Shown: positions 1-12,436, numbered from the stretch's first letter. The stretch is DNA of 64,000 nt from Valencia hispanica (GCA_963556495.2 OY747715.1:15292239-15356238); one strand, 5' to 3'. Translations and numbers: made by a program. Notes: generated by a model from the sequence alone, not told the origin.

Positions 1-915
1 GAGCCTTTAGAAGGCGTTATGAATCACAGCTAATGGAAAGGCAGGAGACGGCAGGCATTTATGTCTACCCTGATGAGAAGCAGCTGTAAACAGTTGGCCG
101 AATCTTCTGCTAGAAAATGCTATGTTGGGGAGTGATATTTAAATGTTCTCCTCCACCAGCTCCTTTTATCTTTTCAAGAGGGCCCCACATTTTCTTGCTC
201 TGCATGACAGCAGCCCATTTACTGCAGAATGCTTCATTCTGCCTCAACTATCATTGGTGGTGTGACAAAAGAATTGAAAGTCAACAGATTATGTTTGCTT
301 CCAGAACAGGGCTTATCAAAGCGTCATTAGGCTGCTGTGATGCTCCCTTTCTTATATTTGAGACTAATGATCCGTGTAATATCTGTCCTTTTCCCTGGAT
401 GTGCTGTTTTCCATCAAGGGAGCACCATTTGGAATCCTTTTTTGAGAGCAGCGTGAGTGTGTGTGATCTATTTCTTAAATTACCTGATTGACCCTTTTAA
501 ACAACAACACAAAGTCAAGACACAAGGACACAGTCTTTTTAAGCTCTAAGCTGAGGAATAACCGTTCAAAACGCAGCAAATATTTTTATGGTTTTTATTT
601 AGATTTTTATGTTCTGATTTATACCTGATACTGGTTTACAACTCCATTCTCCAGTTAATGATGTCCTAATTACAACAGTTTTTGAAACACATTGTATTAC
701 CTCTACTGTATAAATATTATGATCTCAAAAATATACTGAAAGATTTAAGTGACAATCTGGTTCGAGATCGTCTATATGAGGTCAAAGGAATGAGAGTTAT
801 TAGTATAAAAAAAAAAACCTGTATTTGCACACCAATACAATGATGGTGTCAATACCCTGGGCTCAAATCTAGTCTAGAAAATTTTAACAATTGCTTTCAG
901 AGCAAATGTGGCAAA
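1..915. other. Unannotated AT-rich sequence
   Basis: I see no gene, RNA or recognisable repeat here. The open frame at 117-491 (+) has no start context, domain or splice signals that I can recognise, so I do not call it. Confidence 0.5.
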
Positions 916-919
916 ATAA

Positions 920-1255
920 AGTGACACAAAATGGGTAATGGTTGAGAAGGACCCATGTGCAGGCAAAAAAATAAAAATGTTTAATAATACAAAAACAAAC
1001 TAAATAATAAAGCTAAAACTAATCCAAAATGAAACCAGAAATAGCATAAAGCAGTGGAGAACATATGAACCAGCAAACACAAGTGAAAACTAGTGACCTT
1101 ATATACTGAGGTAAGAGTGGCGACTAACATTGACACCAGGGGTGTTGATCAGGGGATTAGGAACAGCTGTGGAAGAAATTAAAAGGGCAGACTAAGAAAA
1201 ACCAAACACAAGAATAAACTAAGAAACTAAACTAGACATGGTAAGATCTTTTCTA
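920..1255 (-). mobile_element. Decayed LTR-like fragment (Ty3/Gypsy-type, minus strand)
   Basis: Read on the minus strand, the segment resembles a fish Gypsy-type LTR: a GTATATAAGG TATA box near 1097-1108, a T-rich 3' half with ATTAAA-type poly(A) signals, and a phrase close to GGGTCCTT near the end. CCTCAGTATATA also occurs in the better preserved solo LTR at 26,526. Ends and target duplication are not clear. The assignment is inference from composition and motif order. Confidence 0.35.
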
Positions 1256-3533
1256 ACAATTATATACCTAGATGTAATTAGAGAGGAACACAAAAGAAAA
1301 CCAAGAAAGAAATACTTGTAAATATAAACAATTACATTTATAGTAAACGTCATACGAGTTTCTTCATCTTTCAAAAATTGGGGGAATGATCAGAAGAAAA
1401 TAGGGTGTCATTACAAATACCAGCATATTTTTGCCTTGTCACTACCAGTTCTACAGAGATGACTGCAAGTATAAATATTTAATTTGCTATTGATCTTGCA
1501 TGTTTTATGCTGCACTGTGAGCATATGGGTTGTGTATTTTGCTAGTTTTAAGTTGTATATTTCTGTTGTAGGTTCAGAATGCGGTCAGAGATGTGAAGAC
1601 ATGTCTTCTATTAACGCACCTTACCCATCCATCCGTGTTACCTTGGGATAAAGGGCATGCGCAGACCACGGTTACAATATTTTTAGAGCCTGTTTATCAA
1701 ACTGTTTAACCTGTGAAAGCTTGCTTTTTATTTATAGATCAAATGTCTTTAACACCATGTTAGACAGTTTTGACAGAAAGTGGTAGCACCAGTCAAGTGT
1801 AGTAGTACCTGTAGTTGTGTTGTTTTCTTGAGCTTGACCTTTCTTGTTATTCTCAACATCTTGAAGAGAATGTAAGCAATGCCATATCCAGAGTTTCAAA
1901 ATGACTGAGGTCCAACCAGGAACGTAACCATCATCTCAAAAGCAAGAGGGACAAATTTTTAACAGAGTGATTTATCATTCTCTCAGACTCAACTGCACCC
2001 CTTCTCAATGGCTAAATAACCATTTAAATCATTGTTGCACAATGAGTGTGCTAGCTTACTTATCAGCAATATTAATAGTGGTTCAAAGACAGTTATTATC
2101 ATTAATAATATCAATAAAATCAATAGTTATAAAGGAGCCACCTGCTCAGAAGAAACAAATAACTTAGTTCAAACGTAAGTCTTAGTTGACTGTTGGTGTC
2201 AATCAGAAAAGATTAACATTGTGTTAAAGAAAGAAGGTTCGAGCTCACGCCCTGTCTTCAGCAAATCACAATAAATAACACATAATGATGACTGATTACC
2301 TCTTCCAAATACAAGGTTTTTTACAAGTTATCAAAACACATCAATCGAAGTTACCAGAACAAACAGTATAATCTACTTTTCTAGATTTATTTTCTACAAA
2401 ATATCTGATGTGAAGGGAGATGGCTAAAGGTTCTAATGAGTAATAAACAAAAGAAGGCTCAGGATCGCTGATCCTGGTGTGCTACCTAAAAAAATAAAGA
2501 CAAAACATAACCTGTCTGATTTCTCTCAGCAATGGATCTCTTTTTCTCAGCAAGTTCTAATCTCTCCTTACCTGTGAAGACCCTGCATCATCTTCCTTGC
2601 TGCTGCCCTCTGGTCTTATGTCTCCTCCCTGACTCTGGTCCTTACTATTGTGGCATTAAAGATAAATAAAAATGTAGAATTCAGAATTTAGAAATAGAAT
2701 CAGGACGAGTAGCAGTGATACAGTATTACTGTGGAGATTAATCTCAAAGTCTCTCTAATGCCATATAATTTTTTTCTCAGCGACTTAAATTCTCTTTCTA
2801 CCACTGCAGACCCTCCCTGACCCTGCTTTGTTTATTGTGGCAATAAATATTTATTTCAAATATGTGGAGTTCTGCACAGAAATGAAAGAGAATTGGGTTT
2901 ATTCCTAGCATGAACTAAATAGCAAGCGATGTAATATAGGTAATATTAGTATTGTTTACCAGCCTAACATGATATACTGGCATGTATTAACTAGGCTTTA
3001 TTTAGCCAATATTACCTGCATGCAACAGCATAACTCAATTTACATCTTGTTTGTAAAAACTGTGCAAAGTTTTTTTTTTCATTTCATGCTGGACGTGATG
3101 CCCTGCTCTGCTCTGCTCAGCAGCACCTGTCCATTGACGCCCGCATATTTATAAGACAGATCACAACAATACATAACTGCATATTTATGGATAAACCGCT
3201 TTAACTGCAGAAAAATTAGAGGGCACCGACACAGGAAGAGTGGAAGACGTTTCCCACACATACCCCGCATTTTTTACACCCTCCACTGTAACCCCAGATA
3301 ACCACGCAGGAAGTTCAAAAGCATTATTTTCACTATTTCTTTCATTAAGTACACAGCAGAAAATTACAGAGGTCTAGGCCTCAATGGTAGGTATGGCCTT
3401 GAATGTAAGACATTCATAGAGGGCATTCTTCAGTTTTTTTATCCCAATCCTACTACTTCCTAGTTAGCCCCACCACCCCCAAAACTAGAGAGCAAGTTGC
3501 AGTAACAGTCGGCAGTTTTAGTGGTACATGTAC
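1256..3533. other. Unannotated sequence with two diverged direct repeats
   Basis: No gene is recognised. Two loosely similar direct copies (about 2520-2670 and 2768-2860) share a TTTCTCAGC start, a run around AGACCCT, and an end like TATTGTGGCA followed by ATAAA. They may be old copies of one repeat or of a poly(A)-proximal segment. A CpG-containing patch at about 1615-1680 stands out from the AT-rich background, but I cannot assign it. Confidence 0.35.
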
Positions 3534-3690
3534 TGTCAAATTCAATAAATTAGAATATTATTGAAAAGTTATTTTATTTCAGTAACTTAATTCACTAAGA
3601 ATAGAATAATTACACACATACTAATGTTTTCAAGCCTTTATTTATTTTAATTAAAATAGTGAAAACCCAGGATTTAAAATCTCAGCTGGA
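3534..3690. mobile_element. Tc1/mariner terminal repeat fragment
   Basis: The segment carries TCAATAAATTAGAATATTAT and then TTTCAAGCCTTTATTTATTTTA followed by GAAAACCCA. This order is the long terminal inverted repeat of a very common teleost Tc1/mariner family. A related end is at 48,650-48,898. No transposase is attached, so it is a solitary, diverged end. Confidence 0.55.
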
Positions 3691-3694
3691 ATTG

Positions 3695-3990
3695 AGATCC
3701 ATCGGACCAGGCAACGTTTTTTAGTCTAGACTGGTCCAATTTTGTTGAGCCTTTTGAAAATATAGTGTCAGTTTTCTCATTCAGAGTGGTTTCCTGTTGC
3801 TGTTGCCCATCTGCTTCAAGGTTTGGGTTATTGTGCATTTAGAGAGAGCATTCTGCATACCTTGTTTATAACTGTTATTTAAGCCACTTTTGCCTTTCTG
3901 GTAACCTCAACCAGTCTGTGTATTCTCCTTTGATCTCTGAAATGGTGAAGGGATTTTCCACATGACTTCTGCCATGCAAATTGCTATTTG
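3695..3990. mobile_element. Teleost interspersed repeat fragment (probably DNA-transposon derived)
   Basis: The phrases GGACCAGGCAACGTTTT, GTCCAATTTTGTTGAGCC, GCCCATCTGCTTCAAGGTT and TTCTGCATACCTTG in this order belong to a widespread fish repeat that I recognise from memory. It abuts the Tc1/mariner end just upstream. No open frame remains. Class assignment is tentative. Confidence 0.45.
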
Positions 3991-5288
3991 TGTTACCAAG
4001 AAATTGAATGGATGTACCTAAAAAGAAGCTGGTTAGTGTTAAATAAAATAATTCTGAAGTGAGCTATATGATCCCAAGAGCTGTTTTTGCTTAACATCTA
4101 AATACTAATGATTATATGTTCATTTTATTCTTAAACATTTTTTGGGATGATTATCCTAAACCAAATGTCAGCTGAATCATTCTACTCATCTGTATTTGTA
4201 AATACAGAGAAGGTTTTCTTAATGTATTTGTGTCCTGTTTATTGTATGCTGAAGTAAAGGCATGTTTCACTTTCACAAAGCTTTTCTAACAACATTTAAC
4301 ATCTGGGGACAGGTCCATTTAAAACTCAACAAATATTTGTGTTAACACATCTATTAAATGTCAGCGTGCTTGTGAAAGGAGTCCCTCTTGCAATGACAAT
4401 TTTACATTATCTCTCTGCTGTAGCTCCTTTGATTGTCTTCTAGCTCATTGATTTGCTTTTAAAGCCTGCAAGCTCATTGTTTTTGTCCATGCTTGTGACT
4501 CATCAGCATTGTTTTCAAATGCATCAGGTGGCTGTTTTTAATTAAAGTCTTTAATACACCTTAGTGCTCAGCACAAAGCAGCAGGCAGACTCTCTTTGCC
4601 AGAAGCACAAGAAATAAAGGGTGTTTTAATGGTCACTTTTACGACAGCAATCTGGGTGTTGCATCTATAGACAACATACTGGCTTATTTTATTTCTTTGA
4701 AAGAAAATTAAAAAATTTTCAGTCATTTTCCTATGAATTTTCTTTAAAAGATGGAAAAACCTAGCCATTATAAAGAAATAATGATGCTGCTTTCTGAGGA
4801 AGATTTAATATTTATCCAATCTTCTCTCAACTTTTGTTCGTTGGCCAGTACCAACAAAGAGTGATACTGGAACAGCTGTGCTCCTGTACATCTGGACAGG
4901 TGGATTAACATGACGGCAAGCTATACATATGGCAGAGATCAAACAATTAACCTGCTGGTGATTGGTCCTGCCATTAGGGTGCTGTAATTAGAGCTAAATA
5001 GCCTTGGGACCAGACTGGGGTAATTGGGGGGCTCGCTGTGGGGAAGAGTCAGACTCAATTTCTCTGAAGGTCTGTTTGACCTTAGGCTTCACACTTCTTG
5101 ACATTTTTTAAACTCTGTAACAATATATTCAATGTTCACAATTTGAAGTTTAGTCTGTGTTTGATTCAGAACCAGAGCCCTTTTTATGACCCTGCAGTAA
5201 GATTTTCCTGCAATCAGGATGCAGAAACATGGGTCATGTTTTAGTTGCATCTAGTAGAATGTATGACGTATGTTTTGCGTCCCTGGAC
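3991..5288. other. Unannotated sequence; possible conserved non-coding block at 4820-5070
   Basis: No gene or repeat is recognised. The part around 4820-5070 is less AT-rich and has closely spaced homeodomain-like cores (GTAATTAG, GGTAATTGG), as vertebrate conserved non-coding elements often do. This is inference from texture only. Confidence 0.3.
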
Positions 5289-5513
5289 TCAATCTGAAAA
5301 ACTGCTTTTATACCTAGGGTGTTTGTACATATTTGTCATACAGTGCAAGTTGTCAGTGCTCCCGCATTGATGATACATAGACAAATCCAGGCTGCTTCCC
5401 AGGGTATGGGAATGAAGTGATTCTTCATCTGATTCAGATATCGATCCCATTTTGTGGGGAGCTACATTTGCCATTTCATTTTGAAGTTCTGAATTAGAAA
5501 GTAAATGGGTTGC
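5289..5513 (-). other. Protein-like open segment, possible terminal exon or old coding remnant
   Basis: On the minus strand an open frame runs from an AG at 5514-5515 to a TGA at 5289-5291, about 74 codons. It includes an acidic, serine-rich stretch SISESDEESLHSHTLG followed by SSLDLSMYHQCGSTDNL. The composition looks more like a cytoplasmic-domain tail than random AT-rich translation. The polypyrimidine tract before the AG is poor and I recognise no family. It could be a last exon, a retrocopy fragment, or chance. Confidence 0.15.
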
Positions 5514-5879
5514 CTAAAGTTACCAGATCCGGGGCTGTAAATTCATGGGAGTGAGCCTTTTGCCATAATATTTATAAAAGATTTAGCTCAGTCCTGTGAC
5601 ATATGTTTTAATTGAAACTAATAAAATATTAGGAAGGCTTGTGCGATGATAAAGTGAGCTCAGTTGAGAGTATAAATGTCTCTTAGTAAGTTACACAGAA
5701 ACCACATACCTTTCATAGCAGGCAACAAAATATAAATATGTTCAAATAATTGATCTCTTTTTCTTTCAAATCTCAGAAAGTTTCAACCATTAGATCCAAA
5801 CTGTCTCCATTCAGATTAGAGGATATTGGTTATGATTTTCATGAACAACACAACCACCAACAAAGCTCAAGTCTGTCAT

Positions 5880-6145
5880 AAACTGTAAGATGCTGTAACA
5901 CTACTGTCACCGTCCTCAGTGTAGCTAGTTTAACATCAACATGACTGAGAGGGTATCTATCAAGACAGAAGCATCAGCTCTAACATTGAAACCTTCAAGC
6001 ATGGGTGAAATTAGTGTCAGATCACATGGACAAGCCAAATGCCCTTTGGAGAAAAGTTAATTGGTCGGACATGACAAAGATTGAGTTATTTGGCCACCAA
6101 GGTACTCTGTACCAGTAACTGTCAAGCATCGCAATGGTATTGTCA
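5880..6145 (+). pseudogene. Tc1-like transposase remnant
   Basis: Plus-strand text includes GACATGACAAAGATTGAG followed by TTATTTGGCCACCA. This corresponds to the Tc1 transposase segment around (W)SDETKIELFGH, which surrounds the second Asp of the DDE triad. Stops and indels are frequent, so it is a dead fragment. No terminal inverted repeats were found. Confidence 0.45.
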
Positions 6146-8326
6146 TTTTGCAGTCCTTTACTGGGTGCTTATAACAATTCTGCTTGAGATGCACATTCTA
6201 TCACATAGATGTCTATTTTGGTGCTTAATTTGTTGTGATGTTTGATTGTTTAAAACTGAGATGCTGTGGTTTTTGCCTGAGATTAATATACTCTGTGGGA
6301 AACAAAGCATAATGTACCCTATCTGAACTCCTTCAAACTACTAAAGACTTTTTTATTGGTATTTATGTTTAACTTCACAACATGAAGATACATGATAAGA
6401 AATGTTTATCTAAATTCACTAATACCAGTCACAAAAAATTTAAGAGATAATATTTACTTCAAAATCAATTGTAGCTCACTACATTTACACAAATCAGGTG
6501 CCAATTTCAGAAAAACTTGTCTATATAGTTTTTATTTTCTCAACTAGATATTAAGTTTATACAGATAAATAAAAAATGTTTCTTATTTAAAATTCTCTTT
6601 TAGAAGTGTTTATTATGAAAAAGTTATGCAGAAAATATTGGAAAAATATTGAAACAAGAAACAGATATTAACTATATTCACCTCTACAAAGAAAACAGAG
6701 GTACTTTAATGCTTCAGATCTACAGTAGATGCATAGATAATGTAGATATTATTTCTAGACGCACTTATTTAAATAATGCCAGGGTAAAGCTCAGCTAAAA
6801 TACACTGAAATCTGTTTTCTTATTTACTCGGTCGTCACTCACATTATCTCATCATAATGCTTACATCCTTTAAAATCAGCTGTAAACATTTCTGCCCGCC
6901 GTCTTCCTGTCTGCCAGCAGGCTGATAATCCATCCTGTATATTCTCTGTTTGATGTATGAGATCCATGATAAATCCATAGAGAAAACAGTTTATGAGATC
7001 TTGTGTGTTGATTTGACATGTGTTGCTTTACTCTTTGTTGTTAAATTATCAAGCCGTATCACTGTCCATCTTCAGAGATTGGTGCAGTGATTGCTTTCCA
7101 GTTTAGCTTATAATTTCTTCTTAACCATTTTGGCCATGTCTGTGCATCACTTCAGCTGGTGGAAAAAAAAAACTCTCTGTGCATATGGTGCTACTTTCAG
7201 TATTTTAAAGAAAAGCAGTTGATTATGTGATAATAAGCAGGTATTTTGTTTGAAAAACTCTCCCTAATACCATGAGGGACGTAATTGATGGCATTTTGAT
7301 ATTGACATATATATTTTGTTATTTGACATATTAGATGTGCAGATCTTTGCTAAAAGGACTGTCTAAAAGATTAAGTAAATCATCAGAAAATAAGAGTGTG
7401 TTTGCAGATACTAAATACACAGCAACAGGAGCAGAAATAACAAAGAAAGTCATTCAGAGACAGAGGAGTGATATTCTACCATCCAAACACATGACTACAG
7501 ATGACTCCTTCAGCCACAAAATGATGGAATTATAGCCAGAGATGGCCCTTGCTTGGCTCTGAATTAACCTGCTCTCCATTTCTCCATGCAGTGGGGCATC
7601 ACTGATGTTGGAAACTGTTTGTGGGAGTCACTGTAGCATGGGATGACCTTGGGATGGGAGGAATCGCATCATTTCCTCTGCACCACTGGGTTGGGAATGT
7701 TTCCACCTAAGCTCAGCTGGTGTCCATAAGCGTTCAATCCTTGGCCACGAGGAAGTCCCACAAGCACTGCATGTTTGGTGCTCCAAAGTGACCTTATATC
7801 ACGTTTGCCAGCACAGTGTAACTGTTTGTTCCCAACACAATCAGTGGACTTTTTAGGCTCCAGATGTTAGATTAAAACCCTGCTCTCCTGAATATTAATG
7901 TGTTGGTAATTAGAGAAAATATTACCTATTTTAGGCCTTTATCACTTTTACACGGCAAACTTCAGACAGTCTTGACTATATCAACTTTATCAGTCTGAAT
8001 GAACCTTGCATGAACAATTATTCTTTGAGCTATCTGGCATAGTCCACTTGCCATCTCTGCTGTTACACACTCACTGGCAACAATGACAGTCTGTTCAGTA
8101 TTTTATCATTTATATATATACATTTCATCCTGGACATTTTATTTCCATTACAAAGCTAAATGGTTACCTTGGTCCTGAAAACATTTGTCTTAATATGTTT
8201 TCAGAATGTCTGAAGCAGCAAGTGAAAAGCTTTTGTTTACCTTCAAAAGTTTTGATAATTGTTATTTGAGTAACTTGATTATTTGTTTCAACCCAAGAAA
8301 AAAAAATCTTGTTCTTGTTTTTTTTT
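6146..8326. other. Unannotated sequence
   Basis: Mostly AT-rich unique sequence. The block at 7540-7800 is richer in G+C and looks like an old repeat or a conserved non-coding element, but I cannot name it. The 66-codon open frame at 7335-7535 (+) has no recognisable domain. Confidence 0.4.
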
Positions 8327-8330
8327 AAAT

Positions 8331-8346
8331 AGAGGTATACCAATAT
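8331..8346 (+). repeat. Target-site duplication, left copy
   Basis: AGAGGTATACCAATAT here is repeated exactly at 10,923-10,938, after the poly(A) tail of the inserted unit. The left flank is TTTTTTTTAAAT, which resembles an L1-type endonuclease target (TTTT/AA). Confidence 0.85.
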
Positions 8347-10922
8347 GCCTTGGGGGGGTTGCACTGGCGGACATGAACTCAACCTGGGTGTCTAGTGTCT
8401 TTTGTGTTTTGAGAGTAGAGCGAATGTCAGGGTGGGTTTAGTTCCCCTTCTGGGATGGGGCTGGGGGGACTGCCTTGGGGTCCGTGGGGCTTTGTGGTGC
8501 TGTGGCCGTGGGCCCCGGGTGGAACGTGCCATGGGCTCCCTCCCCTGGTGGATCCCGGTGAACAGCGGTGCCTATTGGGGTCAGTGGGGGAGCTGGCTGC
8601 CTGGGAAGACATTTTGTCTCCCAGTCCTTCCCTCCCCATCCCTGGACACCTATGTTCACCTGCTCCATCACTTTACCACTCATATAGGGTCTTGGGGCAT
8701 GGGGACATCACTGGGGTGCGAGGAGGGGCTTCCCTCCTCGCTATCCCGTGGTGTCCTGGGTCCCAATTTTAATATACAACTTAGACACTCCCACTTATAA
8801 CATTCTCATGCAACACATATGTAGGGACTTTGGGGTGGGCACACTTTTCGGCATCCAGAGGGGGAGCGGTTCAATCAGCTTCACCTCTGGTGCCGGTGCC
8901 CACTGTTAAACCACATATAGACACTGAGGGCTCGGGGTGGGGGTTGGGGGATGTGTGGCTGCCTTCCCCACATCCCACCCCTCTGTTTTAAATGCACATT
9001 ATAACAACACGCATCAACACCATACTCGAGCGGGAGGATGGAGGCTAGGGGTCTTTTCACATGCCTGTTCGCTACGGGCCATCAGGGGTTGGGGTCCGGA
9101 GGAGGAACAGGCGGTCTGGTCAGGGTCCTGGGCTGTCGGGCTGCTTTGCCACTGTGGGGCCCTTGGCGGTCTGCTTGTCTCCGTCCTAGAAGGTAGGGGG
9201 TCCATCTCCCGGGTCCGGGGACTGGTGGCTCTACTGGGGCATCGGTACCTGGACCTGGGAGCATAAAGTGTGTATGGGGTGTGTGAGTGAGGGTACAGCG
9301 TCATTTTTTTGGGTGTCTTGGTGAGTCAGTGAGAATGTATGTGTTTAAGAGGGAGGGAATGTATGACTGTGTCTGTATGTCTTTGTCTACCTGTCAGGTT
9401 GGATCTTGGTCTGCCCCCTCGCCTGGCGCACCTCAGGCCTTACACTTAATGGGGGGCCTATTTCCCCTCCGTCACTCGCCGCCGGTGACAGGGGCCCCTG
9501 CCTGCCGGTGCATCGGTGGTCAATCCGGTTCTGACCTGGAGCGTGCCTGGGGGGGCTGGTGTGTCGGTCGGCCGATGCGCTGGGCTGATATCTTCCTTTG
9601 GTTGGTTGGGGCACCTCTTTTAGAGGTGCCAGGTTTGGGATTGTTGGGTGGTGCCTGCTCGGTGGCTCGGCGGGATGCAGATCCGGCATCTCTGCTCGTT
9701 TGATCACCTGTTCTGTGCGCACCGTGCATGGCCGGTTCATTGGCGGGTTGGACCGGCCCTGGCCCTCGTTGGATGCCTGGTCTCAGCGCCCTGCGTTGCG
9801 CGGGATCGGGACCCGGGAGCTGGTACAACTTGGTGTCCAGATGCTGGCTGAACCCGGCCTGGGGATGCTGTCCGTCCCCTGCGGCTATCGGTGGGGCGCT
9901 GGGATGTTGGCGGTGGGAATACGCCTAGGGTGGAGGCGGCGCGTGGCTGCCGGCGGCCTGCCGCGGCCCCTGCAGTGCCGGGGGCCCCTCGTAGGCCGGT
10001 CCCTTGTCGGGTCCCTGCTGGGGGGTGGGGTGCCCCTGGGCCCCGGCTCTCCCGGTCCGTTGGCCAGCGGGGCCCGTGGGCTCGTCACTGCTGCCCCCCG
10101 GGCCCCTGCATAGTGGCCGCTGGATGTTCCCCTGGGGTTCTCCTTTGCTCCACTCTTGGGGGATGCGGTCGGCCCCACCCGGGTCCGCCTGGGGCTCTGG
10201 GGGTCCTTTGGACATCTTTGCTCCGATCTCCTTCATGTCTGCATCGATTCCTGGGAGACGGATTGATGCCTGCTCACACCAGCTATCGAACACTCTTATG
10301 GAGAAACCTTATATGCACCAGCATGCTAACACACACTCATAGATGTCGGGTCTCTGGTGTTTGAGGATATATTCTTGGGCTGAGGTTATCATTACTAGAG
10401 CTTGATTAATCGGTACCATGAGTTTTTCTGTGACGTTGTTGTATTTTTATATCTATTTTTGTGTGATGTGGTTGTGTAATTCTTAGTTCACAATGTTTGG
10501 TTTGTTTTGTCGATGTTCCTTTTTCGTGTTTTGTTTTGTTTTTTCCGTCTTTCTGCTGTCCTGTGGGTATGGAGGCAGACTTCAATGTCTTCCTGTGTTT
10601 TCTTTGTTCCCCTTCCTGTCTTGTATTTTCAACTCACCCTCTCTCTTGACTTTTTGTTTCCTACCTCTCTTCTTCATCTTCCTTCTTTCTTCTCCTTAAT
10701 TTTCCGTCTCCGTGTCCATAACATCAGGAAATAAAAACCCCAACAATTCATAATAAAGATGTTTCACACATATATCAAGTGGAGGACTATAGCAAAAGCT
10801 GTACTGCTCCGCTTGTGAAAGTAAATCTGTTGGGCTTCTACTTGGTACTCAGACACCAATTCTGAGCTCCACACTGCCAAACAGGACACGTTTATAAAAA
10901 AATAAACAAAAAAAAAATAAAA
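8347..10922 (+). mobile_element. G-rich poly(A)-tailed retroposon, 2.58 kb (probable LINE 3' region)
   Basis: The unit is bounded by a 16-bp exact target duplication and ends in an A-rich tail (10,896-10,922), with AATAAA-like signals near 10,731 and 10,752. This is the signature of target-primed reverse transcription. The first 1.9 kb is strikingly G+C-rich and G-rich on the plus strand. The last 0.45 kb is pyrimidine-rich and matches a second copy at 23,366-23,801. I find no reverse transcriptase motif, and the long overlapping frames on both strands reflect base composition. The most likely identity is a 5'-truncated LINE made of 3' UTR, possibly L1-type given the target site. A non-autonomous retroposon is the alternative. 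Confidence 0.65.
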
Positions 10923-10938
10923 AGAGGTATACCAATAT
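10923..10938 (+). repeat. Target-site duplication, right copy
   Basis: Exact second copy of AGAGGTATACCAATAT, directly after the A-rich tail; see 8331-8346. Confidence 0.85.
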
Positions 10939-11920
10939 ATGCATTGCGGTCAACAATTAAGCAGGGGTCAATTCTGTACTGCAAATATATAGTGCTGCTG
11001 ATCCAAATAATGACCCATTGTCTTGCACCCATAGACACATAGAGAGATAGGAACATTGCCTAACATTCCTCAAGTTCTGCCTGTAGCCATTTGATTTATA
11101 CATGTGACATATGTTATACTTTTACTGTCTACAAAGGCATAGAAGGACTGTGATCCTCACAGATGCCCCAAACTTTTGGTCTAATTGTGTTCAGTTGTGG
11201 TCAATGACTGATTATTTTGAAAAATAGGCAAATGTCAGCCTAATTAATTGGTCCGCGGATTTTTTGGCCTCCTCTCATACAGATGTCATTACAGCCATAA
11301 TTGACATCTTAATTTCCAATTGACAAGACGATCTCATTACAGGGTGTTTGGGAGATTGTTTTATTTATGCAAAATTCTGTTCTCGCACTATGTGCAAACT
11401 GCCATCTGGTAGCTGAAGTGAGCTCTAAATACAATGTGGCAATCAAATCCAAGAATATCTGGCACCAGCTGACAAAAGAGAAACTCTAACAGAGATTTAG
11501 GAAAGCCTAAACCAATTTCATTCATTACTTTACTAACTGGTGTGAAAAAAGCTATTTTTGGAACCTGGCACCCTGATGTCTTTTAGTTTAAAGGATATTT
11601 TAGCTTTTCATCCTGTCTAAAGGCATTGATAGATCAATTTGAATTTGATCATATTTGGTTATATTTTCCTCCTTGTGGGAAAAATATCCATCCATCCATC
11701 TTGACTTTTGCAGCTTCCATATTTAAAGTTGATTTATATTCAAACTCATTGTCCATTTATAATTTTTAAATGAAAAAGTTTTTTAAACAACCTTGAACAA
11801 TCTGTTTTGGGTTTTTTTGACTTGGAAAAAGTTTTCAGAAACCCTGTAATTTTGACAAGACATATTGCAGTAGATTTTTATCTATTGTGCTATGAAAGCT
11901 TGTTCCACTCCCAATATTTC
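10939..11920. other. Unannotated sequence with conserved-element-like core at 11,230-11,475
   Basis: No gene is seen. Between 11,230 and 11,475 homeodomain-type cores are dense (CCTAATTAATTGG, CATAATTGACATCTTAATTT), together with an octamer-like TTTATGCAAAAT. This texture is common in vertebrate developmental enhancers. Conservation was not tested. Confidence 0.3.
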
Positions 11921-12330
11921 AGAATCAGAATCAGAAAGGGTTTTATTGCCAAATGTTGGGTAGGTTTACAACATTAGGAAATTGCTGCGGTACTTTGTGC
12001 AAACATACAAGAACAAACAGACAAACACTTAAATAAAAATATAATATGCTAAACAGATTGTTATATACATGAGTGCAGGTAACGATCGGTGCAAATCAGA
12101 CAGGTGTAAAAAACCACAATATGGGTCATGTAACTGAGCGGGTGGTGGGAACAGTCTTAGGGTTATTGTTCATGAGTCCAACAGCAGAGGGGAAGAAACT
12201 GTTCTTATGGTGAGAGGTTCTGGTCCAAATGGACCGGATCCTCCTGCCTGAGGGGAGCAGGTCAAACAGTCTGTGTCCAGGGTGAGAAGGGTCAGCTGTG
12301 GTCAGTAAATCAATCATTTACTGACTCAAA
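11921..12330 (-). pseudogene. Rex1/CR1-type LINE, 3' end of reverse transcriptase ORF plus tail
   Basis: The minus-strand frame (12,126-12,317) has ADPSHPGHRLFDLLPSGRR and then NSFFPSAVGLMNN. This is the conserved C-terminal end of Rex1/Babar and related CR1-group LINE polymerases. The element's 3' terminus, at the low-coordinate end, is the CTGATTCTGATTCTGA repeat typical of this family. It is 5'-truncated with no upstream RT core, and is a dead copy. Confidence 0.7.
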
Positions 12331-12436
12331 TGTCAAAAGTTTCATTTTATAGCAAGGTAAATAATTTTAACTCAAGGCAAATGATAGTTTGCAAGTCAAC
12401 TTTTAAAAATGTAACCCGCTTTATTAAAAAAGGGTA

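Noticed and set aside
117..491. 124-codon open frame
   Set aside because: Low-complexity mix of Phe, Cys and Pro without domain or splice signals; length alone is not evidence in vertebrate intergenic DNA.
8402..10364. Many long overlapping frames on both strands (up to 171 codons)
   Set aside because: They occur in all frames of a G+C-rich segment that is part of a retroposed non-coding unit. No domain, start context or splice signal supports any of them.
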